This document shows positions 19,533 to 28,614 of a stretch of 64,000 bases of DNA, piece by piece. Below the pieces are notes generated by a model. The model saw only the letters and a list, made by a program, of their open reading frames with translations. It was not told the origin of the DNA and did no database searches. Positions within the stretch are counted from its first letter, which is position 1, and every line of letters starts with the position of its first letter. The DNA is taken from assembly GCF_901472535.1 (NCBI RefSeq), contig NZ_LR590470.1:930001-994000 (forward strand). The letters are read 5' to 3'. Origin of the DNA: Sphingobacterium daejeonense (GTDB lineage Bacteria; Bacteroidota; Bacteroidia; Sphingobacteriales; Sphingobacteriaceae). The position numbers were made by a program, and so were the translations under genes.

Positions 19533-20581
19533 TCAATAGCTGTTACAACCTGTTTTTTCCGCCTCTTTCCTTGACCCGTCGAACCCGTCCACACCACTTA
19601 CCGTAGTGTATTTCAGCACGAATTTTTTGTGGGGGTTCAATCGCTGGTAAATGCTCTGGCAGACTATAGCTGCTTCGTGGAAACCGCACAGGATAAGCTT
19701 CATCTTATACGGATAGGTGTTTACATCTCCAACAGCATAAACCCCGGGGATATTGGTACTGTAGTCCAGGGCATTGTTGACCTTAATGGCATTCTTCTCA
19801 AGTTCCAGTCCCCAGCCTGCAATCGGGCCAAGTTTTGGAACCAGACCGAACAGCGGTATGAAATAATCCGTTTCAATGGTCTCTGTCACACCTTCCTTCT
19901 CAATGGTGATGGCGACTAACTTCCCATTTCCCTGCAAATCGGTCACCTCGGCAGGTGTAATCAGGTGTATCCTCCCTTCGTGTTTTAGTTTCCTGACTTT
20001 CTCCACGGAATCCAGCGCTCCGCGGAACTCGTTCCGCCGATGGATCAGTGTCAGCGATGAGGTCAGTTCTGCCAGGTGGATTGTCCAGTCCAGTGCGGAG
20101 TCGCCTCCACCGGCGATGATCACCCGTTTCCCGGCGTAATCTTCCGGCCGCTTCACAAAATAGTTTACACCCTGTCCTCAAACCGCGCAAGGTTTTCCAA
20201 AGGAGGCTTTTTGGGTTCGAAGCTCCCCAGACCGCCGGCGATGACCACAGCTTTTGCCCGGTGGACCGTTCCTTTGTCCGTGATGACTTCAAAAAGATTT
20301 TCATCCAGTTTCTTTAAAGAAACAGCCTGTTCATTGAGCGTGAAGCCGGGTTGGAACTGCCTGATCTGCTCATAAAGATTATCGACGAGTTCGTCTGCCT
20401 GCACACTTGGAAATCCGGGAATATCGAAGATCGGCTTTTTGGGATACAGCTCGGAAAGCTGTCCGCCGATCTGCGGCAGCGCATCGATCAGGTGGCATTT
20501 CAACTTGAGCAGGCCCGCTTCAAATACCGTGAACAGACCTGTCGGACCAGATCCGATTATTAATATATCCGTTTCTATCAT
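19533..20581 (-). pseudogene. Ferredoxin-NADP+ reductase, thioredoxin-reductase-like (YumC type), frameshifted
   Basis: Two frames form one FAD/NAD(P) enzyme of about 349 residues. The first (20581-20165) has the FAD motif DILIIGSGPTGLFTVFEAGL and DALPQIGGQL. The second (20156-19533) has the NADPH-binding motif VIIAGGGDSALDWTIHLAE and the C-terminal FAD motif GVYAVGDVNTYP. The frames meet near 20160, and one extra G in AGGG would restore RFEDRGVNYFV. No CxxC redox motif is present, which separates it from thioredoxin reductase. Its first codons overlap the FMN reductase stop by 4 bases. Confidence 0.88.
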
Positions 20582-21153
20582 AGCTGTAATTTCGATGTCG
20601 GAACTGCTGCAATTATTCTGGTTGTTGCTATTTGGATGAGCAGGTCCAGTTTGTTTTTATATGTGTCCGAAATTTCCATTGGCCGTTCTCTGTCAAAGAG
20701 CTCGCTCTTCAAGACAGGTACACTGAACGGCAATGGCCATGCCCTGAGCGATTTAGCAATGGCGTCCATGGCATTGATGCCCTGCATGGCCTGCGCACCA
20801 TCAGCCCAGCATATCAGTCCCACAGTCTTGTCGGTGAGGTAAGGTCTAATGTTCTTTGCGCTTATTTCGAGCCAGTCCAGACAATTTTTCATCACGCCCG
20901 GAATGCTCCCATGGTACAAGGGTGCAAGCCAGAAATGCACATCGGCTTCCAAAAAAAGATTGTTCATCATTTCCACACCTTTCGGGGTTTTGGTAAGGGT
21001 GGTATCAAACAGCGGGATACCACTATCTGCAAGGTTGAAAACCTTGCTTTCGACCCCTGCCTGCTCCAGTTTTTCCGTCAGGTATCCGGAAAGCAGTCCT
21101 GAGGTGGAAGATGTCCGTCTCTCCAGGGCTCCGTTAAATATTATTGCTTTCAT
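20578..21153 (-). CDS. NADPH-dependent FMN reductase
   Basis: A 191-residue flavodoxin-fold reductase. The N-terminal strand-loop MKAIIFNGALERRTSSTSGL binds FMN phosphate, and the middle has HFWLAPLYHGSIPGVMKNCL. Members reduce free or bound FMN using NAD(P)H and often serve in oxidative-stress or iron release. Its stop overlaps the start of the ferredoxin reductase gene (translational coupling), and it follows the DUF2480 gene by 12 bases. Confidence 0.88.
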   Translation of the reverse strand: MKAIIFNGALERRTSSTSGLLSGYLTEKLEQAGVESKVFNLADSGIPLFDTTLTKTPKGVEMMNNLFLEADVHFWLAPLYHGSIPGVMKNCLDWLEISAKNIRPYLTDKTVGLICWADGAQAMQGINAMDAIAKSLRAWPLPFSVPVLKSELFDRERPMEISDTYKNKLDLLIQIATTRIIAAVPTSKLQL

Positions 21154-21165
21154 TTATTGATGTTG

Positions 21166-21663
21166 TTATTTGAATATTACTTTGGGCATCCCGATCTCAC
21201 CGTACATCAAGGCTTTCACAATGGGTTTGAGAAGATCTGTTGCCAGCATATAAAGTGTGGGCGGGAGTTCCGGCCTTGCTCTCACGACCACTTTCTTATC
21301 CCGGAATGGGGAGAGATCCACGGCCTTCACCCGGGATTTCCAGAGGTCAAGTTCGAGCGAAGGGATGTCCTTAAAATCAAAATAAGCGGCATTGCCATGC
21401 AATCTGTCGGCCAGCACCATATAGACCCATGATGGCAGGATGGCATCTACCGAACAATGTACGGCTACCGCTTTGCCTTTGAAGGCAGCAAAGTCGATCT
21501 CTCGGACTGCGGAACGGAACTCTTTCTCCTTGACGATCATCTCCATAAATAACAGTTGCTTGATGTCAAAATCTACGATCTCGATCGTAGGGCGAAAATC
21601 GATCAGGTCAAAGGCAACGATACCGGATGCTTCCACTTTGTTCACGAATGTTTCTGTAACCAT
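21166..21663 (-). CDS. DUF2480 family protein
   Basis: A 165-residue protein matching the Bacteroidota family DUF2480. Signs are the start FVNKVEASGIVAFDLIDFRP, the middle FKGKAVAVHCSVDAILPSWV and the end LLKPIVKALMYGEIGMPKVI. Its function is not known to me. The family is broadly conserved and cytoplasmic, with a conserved cysteine in VHCSVDAI. It sits between sodA and the FMN reductase gene in the probable operon, which suggests a link to redox or iron handling. Confidence 0.85.
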   Translation of the reverse strand: MVTETFVNKVEASGIVAFDLIDFRPTIEIVDFDIKQLLFMEMIVKEKEFRSAVREIDFAAFKGKAVAVHCSVDAILPSWVYMVLADRLHGNAAYFDFKDIPSLELDLWKSRVKAVDLSPFRDKKVVVRARPELPPTLYMLATDLLKPIVKALMYGEIGMPKVIFK

Positions 21664-21715
21664 GGATAAAATTTAGTCGGATAACATTGACGGCAAAACA
21701 ATGCCGCATAGATGA

Positions 21716-22339
21716 TTATTTGATTTTTGAAAGCGCCTCCGTATAGTTTTTCTCAACAGCAGCCCAGTCAAGTACTGACCAGAACGCATCAAGGTAATCC
21801 GCTCTTTTGTTCTGGTATTTAAGGTAGTAGGCATGTTCCCATACGTCTACGCCCAAAATCGGATATCCCTGGCTTACCAGATTGGTGTCCATGAGCGGGT
21901 TGTCCTGGTTGGCGGTTGCCGATACGGCAAGCGTACCGTTGTGTTTGACCAGTAGCCATGCCCAACCTGAACCGAACTGTCCCAGACCTGCGTTTTTGAT
22001 CTCTACTTTCAGGTTATCAAGGCTACCGAACACCTTGTTGATCTCATCGGCAAGTTCGTTTTCAGGTGCCAGTTTGGCCGCCGGGGAAAGGGTCTTCCAG
22101 AACAGGTCGTGGTTATAGTGACCGCCACCGTTGTTCCTTACGGCAGGAGTGTACTTACTGATCTCACGGAGAATTTCTTCAATACTTTTGGTCTCGCCTA
22201 TAGTGCCGGCAACCGCCTTGTTCAGGTTGTCCACATAGGCCTGGTGGTGGCGGCTATGGTGGATGGTCATCGTCTCTTTGTCAAAGTGTGGCTCCAATGC
22301 ATCATATGCATAAGGAAGTTCCGGTAATGTGTAACTCAT
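21716..22339 (-). CDS. sodA: Superoxide dismutase, Mn/Fe family
   Basis: A 207-residue Mn/Fe superoxide dismutase, which converts superoxide to hydrogen peroxide and oxygen in the cytoplasm. Metal ligands are visible: His27 in [12 protein letters not shown], the histidine of [13 protein letters not shown], and Asp and His in [25 protein letters not shown] and NQDNPLM point to the Mn-type or a cambialistic enzyme. It is first in the leftward eight-gene series. Its promoter has TACCTTTG 31 bases before the start and a 33-bp palindrome just upstream of that. Confidence 0.95.
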   Translation of the reverse strand: MSYTLPELPYAYDALEPHFDKETMTIHHSRHHQAYVDNLNKAVAGTIGETKSIEEILREISKYTPAVRNNGGGHYNHDLFWKTLSPAAKLAPENELADEINKVFGSLDNLKVEIKNAGLGQFGSGWAWLLVKHNGTLAVSATANQDNPLMDTNLVSQGYPILGVDVWEHAYYLKYQNKRADYLDAFWSVLDWAAVEKNYTEALSKIK

Positions 22340-22369
22340 GATATTTATTTTTAATATTTAAACCTTATG

Positions 22370-22377
22370 CAAAGGTA
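22370..22377 (-). promoter_or_regulatory. -7 box TACCTTTG of the sod promoter
   Basis: Read leftward, this is an exact TAnnTTTG match, 30 bases before the sod start. The palindrome at 22388-22420 begins 10 bases upstream and would cover the -33 region. Confidence 0.7.
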
Positions 22378-22387
22378 GGGAAGAAAA

Positions 22388-22420
22388 TTAATAAAACAAC
22401 AAAAACTTGTTTTATTAATC
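22388..22420. promoter_or_regulatory. Perfect 13-bp inverted repeat, candidate operator
   Basis: The arms ATTAATAAAACAA and TTGTTTTATTAAT are exact reverse complements around a 7-base spacer. The site overlaps the -33 region of the sod promoter. A shorter similar repeat (AAATAAA...TTTATTT) lies at the promoter of the divergent Fe-S regulator. The position and symmetry fit binding by a dimeric winged-helix protein such as that regulator; this is inferred, not shown. Confidence 0.6.
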
Positions 22421-22529
22421 ATTATTTATCGAGACAGAAAATGCTAAATTGACATAATTTATACATTTTCCGCAGTTATATCATCTGATTAATAAAATTC
22501 AAGGATTAGGATAAGAGTGTCATATTCAC

Positions 22530-22560
22530 TACCTTTGCAGAAATAAAACAACTTTATTTT
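22530..22560 (+). promoter_or_regulatory. Regulator promoter with -7 box and overlapping inverted repeat
   Basis: TACCTTTG at 22530-22537 is an exact TAnnTTTG match 29 bases before the regulator start. Immediately downstream, AAATAAA and TTTATTT form a 7-bp inverted repeat over the expected transcription start. This suggests autoregulation. Confidence 0.55.
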
Positions 22561-22565
22561 GCAAA

Positions 22566-23192
22566 ATGAAAAAATCACTGATTGACAGGACATTGAGGTT
22601 TATCAAGCTGAACGGCGAAATTACCGCTGCAATGTTAGCCGGTGAACTGGGCATTACAAAGGAAGGCGCCAGGCTTAAATTATTAAAGCTTGCAGATGAC
22701 GGACTGATAAAGAGCTTTTTCAGAAGCGAGCGTGTTGGAAGGCCCATAACCTATTATAAACTTGCGGACAGAGGATTTGCAAGGCTTCCAGATGCCCATG
22801 CTCAGGTCACCGTAGAACTTTTGCGTTCCGTCAGGGAACTCTTGGGGGAAAATGCCATTGACCTGCTTATCGGTGAGCGGGAAAAGAAAACCTATACCCG
22901 TTACGAAGAGATGCTGAAAAATGCAGACACCCTGGAAGAGCGTCTTGAAATCCTTGCCCGTATCCGTACGGAGGAAGGCTATATGGCGGAATGGAAAAAA
23001 CAGGACGGTGAATACTTCCTGATAGAAAATCATTGCCCGATCTGCGCCGCGGCCACGGAATGTCAGGGATTCTGCCGTGCGGAACTGAAAAATTTTAAGT
23101 CATTACTCGGCAAAGAACATAAAGTTGAGCGAGTATCCCATATCCTTTCCGAGGGACAGCGCTGTACCTACAGGATAAAGGAACAGACCTAA
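22566..23192 (+). CDS. SufR-like winged-helix regulator with cysteine cluster
   Basis: A 208-residue DNA-binding protein. The N-terminal winged helix (about 1-70) has NGEITAAMLAGELGITKEGA and a wing VGRPITYYKLADRG. The C-terminal part has Cys157, Cys160, Cys166, Cys170 (CPICAAATECQGFC) and Cys200 in GQRCTYRI, the layout of SufR-like Fe-S sensors. Such proteins usually bind DNA as cluster-loaded dimers and lose binding when oxidised or iron-starved. It is divergent from sodA and first of a rightward series. It probably controls both directions through the palindromes between them. Confidence 0.85.
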   Translation: MKKSLIDRTLRFIKLNGEITAAMLAGELGITKEGARLKLLKLADDGLIKSFFRSERVGRPITYYKLADRGFARLPDAHAQVTVELLRSVRELLGENAIDLLIGEREKKTYTRYEEMLKNADTLEERLEILARIRTEEGYMAEWKKQDGEYFLIENHCPICAAATECQGFCRAELKNFKSLLGKEHKVERVSHILSEGQRCTYRIKEQT

Positions 23193-23204
23193 AAAGCAAC
23201 AGAT

Positions 23205-24089
23205 ATGGAATTGAACGAACTGGTAACCACCTCAGGCTTTATCAAGAGGTTCCTCTCAGCTGCCCCGAAAAACCACAAATGGCAAACTACCCCCTTACAG
23301 GTTTATCCCCTAAACTTCGTGGCGAAGTATCTGGAAACACCGCTACCGGCGCTGCGTGCCAATAACAATACTTTTATCCATCTTACAAAGGGAAAGATAG
23401 ATGTCCTTATCGGCAGGGATTCCTATGAGATCAGTGCCCCGGCACTGCTATCTGTTTTTAGTGGAACAGTCCACTCGCTGCGCAGTATTTCCGGATGTGC
23501 CGAAGGATATCTTGTTCTCCTGGAACAGCTGACCATGTCCGTGATGTTACGGCACCATGCACTGTTAAAGCTATTCATCATTTCTCCGGTACTGAACCTT
23601 TGTCATGAGCAGAGTGGCTGGCTTGGCAACATCAATAACCTGCTGCTTCATGAAATCGAGAAGGCACATCCGAACAGGAATATCGTACACGGTCTCTTAC
23701 AGGCCAAACTCTATCATGTGCTTGACCTGTCATCTGCCCGAAAACCGGTCTGCCGTAGCCAGGCCATTGCCATAGCCTTCAAGACCCTGGTGCATGCCCA
23801 CCATCTGGAAAATAAGAATGTATCTTTCTACGCGGAACGTCTGCATATCTCTGAAAACTACCTTAACAGATGTATAAAGGAAACATTAAGGATGACGGCC
23901 AAGGAAGTCATATTGGAGGTCCTGATGATCCACGCACAGTACCTGCTCTGGAACTTGACCAAAAGTGTAGCGGAAGTCAGCTATGAATGTAATATCGACG
24001 ATCCGTCCTATTTTGCAAGGCTGTTCAAAAAATTGAGGGGTTACAGCCCGACGCGTTACCGTGAACTTTTTGTGCAGGGTTTGTCCTAA
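23205..24089 (+). CDS. AraC-family transcriptional regulator
   Basis: A 294-residue regulator. The first 180 residues form a cupin-like sensing half (NNTFIHLTKGKIDVLIGRDS, then SGTVHSLRSISG). The last 100 form the AraC DNA-binding domain (NVSFYAERLHISENYLNRCI and SYECNIDDPSYFARLFKKLR ending GYSPTRYRE). It starts 12 bases after the Fe-S regulator and is probably co-transcribed. The pair suggests layered control of the redox locus. The inducer is unknown. Confidence 0.9.
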   Translation: MELNELVTTSGFIKRFLSAAPKNHKWQTTPLQVYPLNFVAKYLETPLPALRANNNTFIHLTKGKIDVLIGRDSYEISAPALLSVFSGTVHSLRSISGCAEGYLVLLEQLTMSVMLRHHALLKLFIISPVLNLCHEQSGWLGNINNLLLHEIEKAHPNRNIVHGLLQAKLYHVLDLSSARKPVCRSQAIAIAFKTLVHAHHLENKNVSFYAERLHISENYLNRCIKETLRMTAKEVILEVLMIHAQYLLWNLTKSVAEVSYECNIDDPSYFARLFKKLRGYSPTRYRELFVQGLS

Positions 24090-24160
24090 TCCCCGTAGGT
24101 TTAATCCTCGCCCGCGCATAATCCACCTGCTAATTTTGTCTCAGTAAAAAAAAATGTCTT

Positions 24161-24817
24161 ATGGATACGAGAATAATAATAACATTTTTGATGCTGCTCG
24201 TTGCCGGTAGAACGACGGCTCAGGATCACGGCAAGACGAAGAATCCCCCGGTAATGGTGGAAACGGTGGTCGGCAGCAGAGGGGTACAGTCACAGATCAT
24301 CATGGACAAATCTTTTCAGTCCCTTCCGAAATTTGGCTTTTTTAATGTCAGCAGTATCGTAGGAGAATGGGGCGAACGGGAAGTGAAGGACGGAATGGTA
24401 CAATCGTACCTTACCTACAACATTTACAAAGGTCTTAAGGTCAATGCCGGTTTTCTCTATGCCTCACCGGTCGGCATATTGCCATCTGGAGGCCTGATGT
24501 ACACCTATGGCTCTCAGAGATTTACGGCAGTGGTCTTTCAGCGGATAGATCTGGCAGACAAGCCCAACACCGAATCCATTGTGCTGCTTGAATACAAACC
24601 AAGGATATCGGAAAAACTGGACTTCTATTCCCGTGTGCAGGGCCAGTATATACACCACATATCGACAGATACCCATACCAAGAGTGCAATCTTCCTTCGT
24701 GCAGGACTGAAATACAGGGAATTTACTTTTGGAGCAGCATTTAACGCCGATTATTATGGCCCGGACAAGACTATTATGAACAATATAGGCGGCTTTCTGG
24801 GCGTAGCACTCTTTTAA
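24161..24817 (+). CDS. Secreted or outer-membrane protein of unknown function
   Basis: A 218-residue protein with a clear signal peptide (MDTRIIITFLMLLVAGRTTAQ). After about residue 45 it shows alternating hydrophobic and polar residues and repeated aromatic girdle-like positions (LTYNIYKGLKVNAGFLYASP, RAGLKYREFTFGAAFNADYY), ending in a phenylalanine (GVALF), as small outer-membrane barrels do. No enzymatic motif was recognised. It lies between the AraC and azurin genes in the rightward series, so it may belong to the same stress response. Confidence 0.65.
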   Translation: MDTRIIITFLMLLVAGRTTAQDHGKTKNPPVMVETVVGSRGVQSQIIMDKSFQSLPKFGFFNVSSIVGEWGEREVKDGMVQSYLTYNIYKGLKVNAGFLYASPVGILPSGGLMYTYGSQRFTAVVFQRIDLADKPNTESIVLLEYKPRISEKLDFYSRVQGQYIHHISTDTHTKSAIFLRAGLKYREFTFGAAFNADYYGPDKTIMNNIGGFLGVALF

Positions 24818-24853
24818 CTGGCCTTATAGCATGAATTAATAAAATCAGATAAT

Positions 24854-25375
24854 ATGGAACTAAAAAAGAAAATGGCAGTGTTTATGACTGCCTCGGTACT
24901 CCTGGTCTCATGCGGAGAAAACAAAAAAACATCGGAAACGACCGAAACGGCTATCGAATCCGGGAATCCTGTAAACACGGGAGCGGAGCAGCGGGACGGA
25001 AAAGCAGAGATCGTCCTGTCCTCGGATGACAGGATGAGGTTTGATCTAAGCACCATCGAGGTATTTGAAGGACAGACCGTGCAGTTGACCCTTAAGCACA
25101 CGGGTACGATGTCAAAACAGTCAATGGGCCATAATTTTGTCCTGCTGGCTCAGGGAGTGGACGTAAATGCATTCGGACAGAAGGCAGCCTCGGCCTCTTC
25201 CACCGAATATATTCCACAGGACGAAACGGGTGACATCATAGCCTATACCCGGCTGATCGGTGGTGGGGAAAGCGATACCATCGAGTTTCCGGCGCTGGCA
25301 AAAGGAATCTATGATTTTATATGTTCCTTTCCGGGACATTACGGCATTATGAAAGGTAAATTTGTCGTAAAATAA
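24854..25375 (+). CDS. Azurin, blue copper lipoprotein
   Basis: A 173-residue cupredoxin. A lipoprotein signal ends LLVSCG, followed by a Thr/Glu-rich linker. The copper site is visible: His93 in SMGHNFVLL, then Cys157, His162 and Met166 in CSFPGHYGIM, the C-x4-H-x3-M spacing of azurin. It would carry single electrons in the periplasm, anchored to a membrane. It starts 36 bases after the outer-membrane-like gene. It links copper redox chemistry to the sod and heme oxygenase locus. Confidence 0.93.
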   Translation: MELKKKMAVFMTASVLLVSCGENKKTSETTETAIESGNPVNTGAEQRDGKAEIVLSSDDRMRFDLSTIEVFEGQTVQLTLKHTGTMSKQSMGHNFVLLAQGVDVNAFGQKAASASSTEYIPQDETGDIIAYTRLIGGGESDTIEFPALAKGIYDFICSFPGHYGIMKGKFVVK

Positions 25376-25472
25376 GGATAGCTACCGGTTGTCGGATAAA
25401 CGGATGGAGCAGGATTAGACAGACAGTTTTTGTTTACCCTGCTTTTGACATACTTAATCAAACTAAACTAAA

Positions 25473-25952
25473 ATGAAAGATCACGAAATAGTCGATCAGA
25501 TCCTTGAACGTATCAGGACATTATACCCATCGTACGGCATAGCCCCTTACTCGGTATCGGCCGATGCCATCAGCGAGCCGGTTATTGATATACTGCCCGG
25601 TATTCAGGAAGATTTTAGCCACATAGTCTCCATATCCGTTTGGAATGACTATGACAAACAGGAGGTCATAGATTACCTCAAACATTCGAAGGAATACCTG
25701 AGTCCTTCTTCTGCTGAACGTATGGAACACTTCCTGTCGCAAAACTTGAACAAGATATACAACGAACTGGGCGTTACCAGCTGGAAAATATTACAGTCGG
25801 ATATGGTTTTTGGATTGGTCATCGGATGCGTGCGTTCTTTGGGGCATGAACCGCTATCTTTCCGCGTGACCGATTTGTTGCCCGAGGTAAAAAAGCAGCT
25901 TGATAACCTGTATAGTACGGGTTTGACTTTGCAGTATATCGTCCTTATCTAA
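25473..25952 (+). CDS. Hypothetical protein, last gene of the redox series
   Basis: A 159-residue cytoplasmic protein with no signal peptide. It is mixed alpha/beta, with acidic early strands (ADAISEPVIDILPGIQEDFS) and a helical second half. I do not recognise the family. It starts 97 bases after azurin and ends close to the point where base composition falls toward AT-rich sequence. Nothing odd is seen in its frame. Confidence 0.6.
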   Translation: MKDHEIVDQILERIRTLYPSYGIAPYSVSADAISEPVIDILPGIQEDFSHIVSISVWNDYDKQEVIDYLKHSKEYLSPSSAERMEHFLSQNLNKIYNELGVTSWKILQSDMVFGLVIGCVRSLGHEPLSFRVTDLLPEVKKQLDNLYSTGLTLQYIVLI

Positions 25953-26453
25953 TTAGCGAATCTTGAAGATAAGCCTGTCAACTTCATTACCACTCCGGAC
26001 ATTGTTATTAAAGTTTTAGTAGTCCTCATCCTTTTAACTTTATAGAATAGGCAAATATGTCTTTCGATGTAAATTGGGTAAAAACCATTGACCATTAGAT
26101 TATTAAGGTGCTTTTTCCAAAGTTCGATTTCTCATTAGAAATTTGGCTTCTCAACCCTCTTTAGGTTTGTATTAGGTCTGTTGTGACCAACATCTGTTAA
26201 AAGAATGCCAAAGACAATTCTAAGTCATGTTAGATGTGACAAAATATCTTCTACTTGCCAAGTTTGTATTTCTAAAACTTTTATCCTATTTTTGAAATAG
26301 GAAACGAGCGCCCCAGTTGTGAGTGACTGAAACGCAAGGTAATTTGATTATTGACAGCCTCAAACAGCAAAATTTTAGTTAAATCTGCTGGCATAGATTG
26401 TCTTTAAACACTCTCGACAACGATTAAAGCCCAGCATTAACAAAAATATTGCT
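25953..26453. other. Intergenic boundary stretch with half of a short repeat pair
   Basis: This 501-base stretch has no supported gene. It marks the change from the GC-richer left block to the AT-rich defence block. A 15-bp sequence at 26119-26133 recurs exactly and in direct orientation at 31772-31786. A TAGGTTTG promoter-like match lies at 26162-26169, too far upstream of the next gene to be convincing. Confidence 0.45.
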
Positions 26454-27688
26454 ATGCAACATATCACAAAACTATGCGCCGATTCCCTGCGCTCATTTTC
26501 TAACGAAAAATTCGGCATTGATTTAAAATCTTCTCACGCTCACGAACTTGTAGCAGCTTATTTTGGCTATTCGTCACGTGCGGCTCTATTAGCTGACACA
26601 AAATACCCGATCAGCAATCTAAGACAGGCCGAACTTATTGTTCTAATACCTACAGCTCAAATCAAAGAACGAAGAAACAAACTCAATGGGCTTTCACAAA
26701 ACCTGCCTGAAAATATAGCGGAAGGCGTTTATTTGCCTCTTTACGACGAAAAGTTGATTTTGCACAAAATTTGGCCAACTTTGGAAGAATTGGGAAAAGT
26801 ACTTGCTGATCAACATTTGAAGTCGAAACCTGCTTACTTTAGAGATATGAAAGTTCAACGTCACGGTGTCAAGATAGAACGTCATAACGATGATTTGGCA
26901 ATAGTAGTCTTTCGTGAATACGTTTCGCCAAACCTTTTATTATCATTTCAAAAAGGAAGGAAAGGGGTTGTCGAGGTTTTTAATCTGAAGCGGGTAGCAG
27001 GCCTATATTGGCTATGTCAAGAAAAATCATCATTATACAGAAGCGGATACGTTGGATGCTGCCGTGGAAAAAATGCGGGATACCTACAGCGAGATCATTA
27101 GTAGTCCACAACTTTCTAATGAGGATCGACCGATTGTAGAGCCTGAGCCTACCTTCACTGACTGGTTAATGAAGCATAAAAACAGAAATTCACCGCTCGG
27201 TGATTTAGCGAGCAAACGTGGATTCTCGGACGGAGACGAACGGTGGCCATTATACAGTATTCTCGAAGACTACCGTGACTATTTAAGAGATAAAAAACCC
27301 ACCTCTGGGTGCAATGAAGAGCTTTAGAAAGCGCATGGAAATCCTATCAGAATTATTTAAAAAAGAGGAAGTTGCCCAGTTCTGTTAAAATAGTCAAAAG
27401 GTCTCGTCAAAGCACGTACGATCCAAGAAAAATTGTGTTTGTCAAAAATATTACTCCACTTCATTATTCAAAACGAACAATTGAAAATTTTGTACTAGGA
27501 GATAAGGCATGGGTTTCGTGGGAAGGGAAAAAGGCTATTCCCGTCACTATTGTCGAAGTTGATGAAAGGTACTATACGTTTAGGGTTGAGCGTCCTCTAA
27601 AAATAAAGCTGGGGAGGAATACTATGTACGGTTAGACGAAGTGCGAAGTACACCAGAGTTAGCGTGTATAAATCATGTCACTTTTTAG
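26454..27688 (+). pseudogene. Protein with YozE SAM-like domain, several frameshifts
   Basis: Three frames join to one protein of about 411 residues. The N-terminal part (CADSLRSFSNEKFGIDLKSS, then HAHELVAAYFGYSSRAALLA) is a conserved unknown domain. The second frame (27052-27327) has TFTDWLMKHKNRNSPLGDLA, the YozE_SAM_like signature. The third ends YYVRLDEVRSTPELACINH at 27688 after a last shift near 27610. Other shifts fall near 27000 (GGCC) and 27325. The family is cytoplasmic with no established reaction. Its position at the edge of a defence-type block suggests accessory rather than core status. Confidence 0.65.
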
Positions 27689-27721
27689 TGTGTATTTGAA
27701 CATACGTATGCCTTTAATAAA

Positions 27722-27757
27722 CCCTGTGCCTTGTCACAATTCGAGACGCAGGGTTTT
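27722..27757 (+). terminator. Probable terminator after the YozE-like gene
   Basis: CCCTGTG and CGCAGGG pair around an 18-base loop and are followed by TTTTCTTT. It lies 34 bases after the restored stop at 27688. The loop is long, so the call is moderate. Confidence 0.45.
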
Positions 27758-28006
27758 CTTTATATTTTCTCAAATCTTCTGTGATTCTTACAATATGAGA
27801 TCCAGGCCTTGCCATTGCGGCTAAACCGATTCCATTTGACGAACAAGATGTTTTCGGATTTCCTATCCTTTTTTCTCCAGATCGCGGTCAATAGCTTTTT
27901 CCATTACGACCGATTGAAACTTTTTGCTGAAAAGTCCTCACGTTAGACGCCTTCAAGCTAACAGAAATGGTTAAGTAGAAGAATTATAATAGAATGAGGA
28001 AGTGTA

Positions 28007-28609
28007 TCATTCTAAATATTCCAATTGAATTTTCATATGTGATAAAATGCCCTGAAACCATTTAATAATTCTTTCTTCGCTATTTAAAGAATGAACGTGG
28101 GTTTCATCATTTATCCAGTTTCCTATCATTGCGAAATGGAACTTGTTAAGGTCTATGATTTTAGATTTCTCCTCTTGCAAAACACTCACAAAAGTATCTG
28201 TATCAGATAATTCGGCTAATTCTTCAAATGTTTTTTCGATAGCCTGATTAGAGGTAATATGCCAATGCGGTTGAGGGTGCTTTTCTTCGATATTATTGTA
28301 ATCATCCCATTCAGCCCTAAAAAGTTGATGTTTGACATTGTCAGTGGATGAACCTTGAAAAACTGATAATGATATAAAGGTATTCTGATTTTCGAATTTT
28401 ATATCAACATAAACCCAGAAGTCTTTAAACCATTTTAAAACATTAATTTCTTCTCGATAGCCATTATAGTTATTTATAGCTGTAGATGTATTGTCACCTG
28501 ATATTTTAAACCTGTTTGTACTACTTGGGTGGAGAAAGAATGAAGATTCAGCAAAAAAAATTTTGCAGGACTTATTTAATCCGGTTATAATTTTAAGCTT
28601 ATCTAACAT
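28007..28609 (-). CDS. Unknown protein paired with the DNA methyltransferase
   Basis: A 200-residue cytoplasmic protein, acidic and rich in aromatic residues (VLKWFKDFWVYVDIKF, then HPQPHWHITSNQAIEKTFEE). It has no recognised domain and no classical nuclease motif. It starts 5 bases after the methyltransferase stop, so the two are surely one transcript. In restriction or phage-defence pairs the second gene is often the effector, but I can only infer that here from position. Confidence 0.6.
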   Translation of the reverse strand: MLDKLKIITGLNKSCKIFFAESSFFLHPSSTNRFKISGDNTSTAINNYNGYREEINVLKWFKDFWVYVDIKFENQNTFISLSVFQGSSTDNVKHQLFRAEWDDYNNIEEKHPQPHWHITSNQAIEKTFEELAELSDTDTFVSVLQEEKSKIIDLNKFHFAMIGNWINDETHVHSLNSEERIIKWFQGILSHMKIQLEYLE

Positions 28610-28614
28610 GCGAC

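Noticed and set aside
26162..26169. TAGGTTTG promoter for the YozE-like gene
   Set aside because: It is 285 bases upstream of the start, and eight-base boxes with two free positions occur by chance about every 4 kb per strand.
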